From the NCBI GenBank assembly GCA_963842955.1, contig CAWJIJ010000001.1, positions 1-64,000 on the forward strand: DNA of 64,000 nucleotides, read 5' to 3'. Shown piece by piece: positions 61,855 to 64,000 of the stretch. Made by a program: the position numbers and the translations under genes. The notes beneath the pieces were generated by a model that made no database searches, was not told the origin of the DNA, and saw nothing but the letters and a program-made list of their open reading frames with translations. This DNA comes from JARFQW01 sp963842955 (lineage in GTDB: Bacteria > Pseudomonadota > Gammaproteobacteria > Steroidobacterales > XN24). Positions within the stretch are counted from its first letter, which is position 1, and every line of letters starts with the position of its first letter.

Positions 61855-63581
61855 GCCGGCGCAAGAAACCGAGCGCGTTCCCGCGCAGTTTCCGGATCCG
61901 GCTGGGCCTGGCGGTTGCTGTCTTCCTGGTGGCCGGGTCTGCCCTGCTGGCCCGGGCCGTGGACCTGCAGGTCAGCGAGCGGGACTTCCTGCTAAAGCAA
62001 GGTGATGCGCGCCATCTCCGGGTAATCCAGGTCACCGCCCATCGCGGCCAGATCACCGACCGGCGTGGCGACCCGCTGGCCGTGAGCACGCCGGTAGACA
62101 GTATCTGGGTGAACCCGGGCGAACTGATCGAGTCGGCCGCCGAGATTCCGCGCGTGGCCCGGGCCCTGGGCCGGGACCCCGAAGCCGTAACCCGCCGCGT
62201 AGCGGCCAATGCCGGCCGGGAGTTTCTTTATCTGCGTCGGCACATGTCACCGGAGAAAGCCGAAGCTGTGCTCGGCCTGGGGATTCCCGGCGTCTATTCC
62301 CTGCGGGAGTACCGCCGTTTCTATCCGGCCGCGGAAGTGGCCGGCCACGTTGTCGGCTTCACGGACATCGACGACGAGGGCCAGGAGGGTTTGGAGCTTG
62401 CCTACGATCACTGGCTGAAGGGCAAGAACGGGGCGAAGCGGGTCCTTCGAGACCGCCTGGGCCGGGCCATCCGGGACGTGGAGCTGATTCGCGAGGCTCG
62501 CCCGGGCCACGAGCTCACCACCAGCCTGGACCTGAGGGTTCAGTACCTGGCTTACCGGGAGCTGAAACGAGCAGTGCAGACCCACCGGGCCAAGTCGGCC
62601 ACGATGGTCGTGATGGACGTGGAAACGGGTGAAGTCCTGGCGATGGTGAATCAGCCCAGCTACAACCCGAACGACCGTTCCCAGCTGACCGGCAACCGTT
62701 ACCGGAACCGCGCAGCGACCGACATCTTCGAGCCGGGTTCCGCGTTCAAGCCGCTGATCGTCGCCGCCGCCCTAGAGAGCGGCCGCTATCAGCCCGGCTC
62801 GGTTCTCGATACCTCGCCGGGCTATCTCGTCGTGGGCGCGAAAACCATCGAGGACGCCAACAACCTGGGCAGCATTCCCATTACCACGGTGCTCACCCGT
62901 TCCAGCAACGTCGGCGCTTCAATGATTGCGCTTTCGCTGGAGCCGGCGCAGCTGTGGGGCGCTCTCAACGGCATGGGCGTGGGACAGCTGACCGGAGCGG
63001 GTTTCCCCGGCGAGTCCGCCGGTGTTCTCACCCACTATGATCACTGGCGCGCCATTGGCCAGGCGACCCTTGCCTACGGCTACGGCGTTTCCATGACGGC
63101 TCTCCAGCTTACCCAGGCCTATGCCCTGTTCGGCAGCGGTGGGCAGGTTTTTCCCGCCACGCTGCTGGCGGCCAACGCGCCGCAGCCCACCGGCCGTGTC
63201 CTGGATCCTGCAACGGCCCGGGCGGTGCTCGCGATGATGGAGACGGTTGTGTCGCCGGAAGGCACTGCGCCGGCTGCGGCGATTCCCGGCTACCGTGTGG
63301 CAGGCAAGACCGGCACGGCCCGAAAGTCCACTGCCGGCGGGTACGCGGATGACCGCTACATCGCGGTTTTCGCCGGCCTCGCGCCGGCTTCCGACCCCAA
63401 AATCGCCGCCGTGGTCATGGTGGACGAGCCATCGGCGGGGGCCTACTACGGCGGCGCGGTGGCGGCGCCCGTTTTCTCGGTGGTCGTGGGCGGAGCCTTG
63501 CGGATACTCGGCATTCCTCCCGACGACACCAGCGGGGCCCGGCCGGTGGGCACCCTCGCAAAGGCAGCGGAGCGGCCATGA
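61851..63581 (+). CDS. ftsI: Peptidoglycan transpeptidase FtsI (PBP3)
   Basis: Septal class B penicillin-binding protein, 576 residues. One N-terminal helix (LGLAVAVFLVAGSALLARAV) is followed by a pedestal domain (VTAHRGQITDRRGDPLAV) and the transpeptidase. The active-site motifs are S297-x-F-K300 in PGSAFKPL, SSN in RSSNVGAS, and KTG at Lys486 in AGKTGTARKS. The start overlaps ftsL by 4 bases; the stop overlaps murE. Confidence 0.95.
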   Translation: MSRRKKPSAFPRSFRIRLGLAVAVFLVAGSALLARAVDLQVSERDFLLKQGDARHLRVIQVTAHRGQITDRRGDPLAVSTPVDSIWVNPGELIESAAEIPRVARALGRDPEAVTRRVAANAGREFLYLRRHMSPEKAEAVLGLGIPGVYSLREYRRFYPAAEVAGHVVGFTDIDDEGQEGLELAYDHWLKGKNGAKRVLRDRLGRAIRDVELIREARPGHELTTSLDLRVQYLAYRELKRAVQTHRAKSATMVVMDVETGEVLAMVNQPSYNPNDRSQLTGNRYRNRAATDIFEPGSAFKPLIVAAALESGRYQPGSVLDTSPGYLVVGAKTIEDANNLGSIPITTVLTRSSNVGASMIALSLEPAQLWGALNGMGVGQLTGAGFPGESAGVLTHYDHWRAIGQATLAYGYGVSMTALQLTQAYALFGSGGQVFPATLLAANAPQPTGRVLDPATARAVLAMMETVVSPEGTAPAAAIPGYRVAGKTGTARKSTAGGYADDRYIAVFAGLAPASDPKIAAVVMVDEPSAGAYYGGAVAAPVFSVVVGGALRILGIPPDDTSGARPVGTLAKAAERP

Positions 63582-64000
63582 GCATGCCCGCACGCGCCGA
63601 CAGCATGATGACACTGGGACGCCTCTTCGAACGGGGTGTTCCGGAATCTCTGGTTGATACGCCGGTTCCGGATATTGCAATGGACAGCCGGAATGTTCGT
63701 GCGGGCGGATTGTTTCTCGCGGTGTCCGGCATGCACGGACATGGGCTCGACCATCTCGACCGCGCGCTGGCGGCCGGTGCCGCTTTCGTGGTCTGGGAAC
63801 CGGTGCCGGGCCGGGCCGAGCCACGGCTTGCGGCCGGGATCACAGGGTTTCCGCTCCCGGGCCTGGGGGAGCGGCTGGGCGAGCTGGCGAACCGGTTCTT
63901 CGGCGAACCCTCGGCCGGGCTGGGCGTGCTCGGCGTAACGGGAACCAACGGCAAGACCACGGTGACCTGGCTGCTGGCCCGAGCGCTGGAAGCTGCCGGC
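63578..64000 (+). CDS. murE: UDP-N-acetylmuramyl-tripeptide synthetase MurE, 3' truncated by window end
   Basis: The first 141 codons of MurE, which adds meso-DAP to UDP-MurNAc-L-Ala-D-Glu. The N-terminal substrate domain has IAMDSRNVRAGGLFLAVSG and GAAFVVWE, and the ATP loop VLGVTGTNGKTTVTWLLA falls near residues 117-134, just before the window ends. The ATG at 63578 overlaps the ftsI stop by 4 bases. The rest of the gene lies beyond position 64000. Confidence 0.93.
   Translation, partial: MSMPARADSMMTLGRLFERGVPESLVDTPVPDIAMDSRNVRAGGLFLAVSGMHGHGLDHLDRALAAGAAFVVWEPVPGRAEPRLAAGITGFPLPGLGERLGELANRFFGEPSAGLGVLGVTGTNGKTTVTWLLARALEAAG

Noticed and set aside
1..64000. CRISPR arrays, IS elements, integrases, phage genes
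   Set aside because: No repeated spacer-like pattern, transposase, integrase or terminal inverted repeat pair was seen on either strand.

Overview
The window is high-GC and gene-dense, with no phage, IS, CRISPR or tRNA seen. Gene content and order indicate a gammaproteobacterium: degS next to petABC-sspAB; the kdsD-kdsC-lptC-lptA-lptB-rpoN-hpf-ptsN-rapZ run; diaA-yraN-lpoA facing rsmI; and rnpB followed by mraZ-rsmH-ftsL-ftsI-murE. A pyrophosphate-type phosphofructokinase, an ArsI/ACR3 arsenic operon and CoxD/CoxE-like genes suggest an environmental lineage (Chromatiales-like). The exact taxon cannot be read from this sequence.

Layout. 0.2-0.9 kb holds a lone sulfotransferase. 1.4-6.6 kb holds two phosphofructokinases of different active-site type flanking an arsR-arsI-arsC-acr3 operon, whose arsR start codon lies inside a perfect palindrome. 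6.8-12.8 kb carries adk, rnd, mpl, ubiX, a LON-domain protein, a two-motif CDGSH protein and a DUF2007/zinc-finger/macrodomain fusion. 12.8-18.7 kb carries hemL, thiE, thiD, rubredoxin, a TraB/GumN protein, a shrunken class II aldolase, a phosphoesterase and an O-methyltransferase. 18.8-21.3 kb carries ahcY and metK (S-adenosylmethionine cycle). 22-28 kb carries tkt-gap-pgk-pyk. 28-34 kb carries a SulP transporter, a penicillin-acylase-type hydrolase and a MoxR/VWA pair. 34-40 kb carries a secreted GH13 amylase with inserted modules, a periplasmic peroxiredoxin and mgtE. 40-49 kb is envelope and PTS-Ntr biology (rapZ, ptsN, hpf, rpoN, lptBAC, kdsC, kdsD, an antiporter, ibaG, murA). 49-56 kb carries degS, the cytochrome bc1 complex, sspAB and an FAD oxidase. 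56-64 kb carries diaA, yraN, lpoA, rsmI, RNase P RNA and the start of the division/cell-wall cluster, cut off inside murE.

Functional themes. Central carbon metabolism is well represented: ATP-type and PPi-type PFK, tkt, gap, pgk, pyk and a secreted amylase. LPS synthesis and transport, peptidoglycan synthesis and recycling, and division genes make up much of the rest. Most genes overlap their neighbours by 1-4 bases (ATGA or GTGA), so translation is probably coupled.

Caution on sequence quality. Seven reading-frame breaks fall in five conserved genes (adk, ubiX, tkt twice, the amylase twice, lpoA). Every one is repaired by removing a single base, always next to a run of identical bases. Consensus insertion errors are the simplest explanation. 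An eighth may lie at the hemL start.

The most interesting items are the GH13 amylase with NDW modules nested inside its fold, the DUF2007/RanBP2-like-finger/macrodomain fusion, the arsR operator, and the pair of PFKs.
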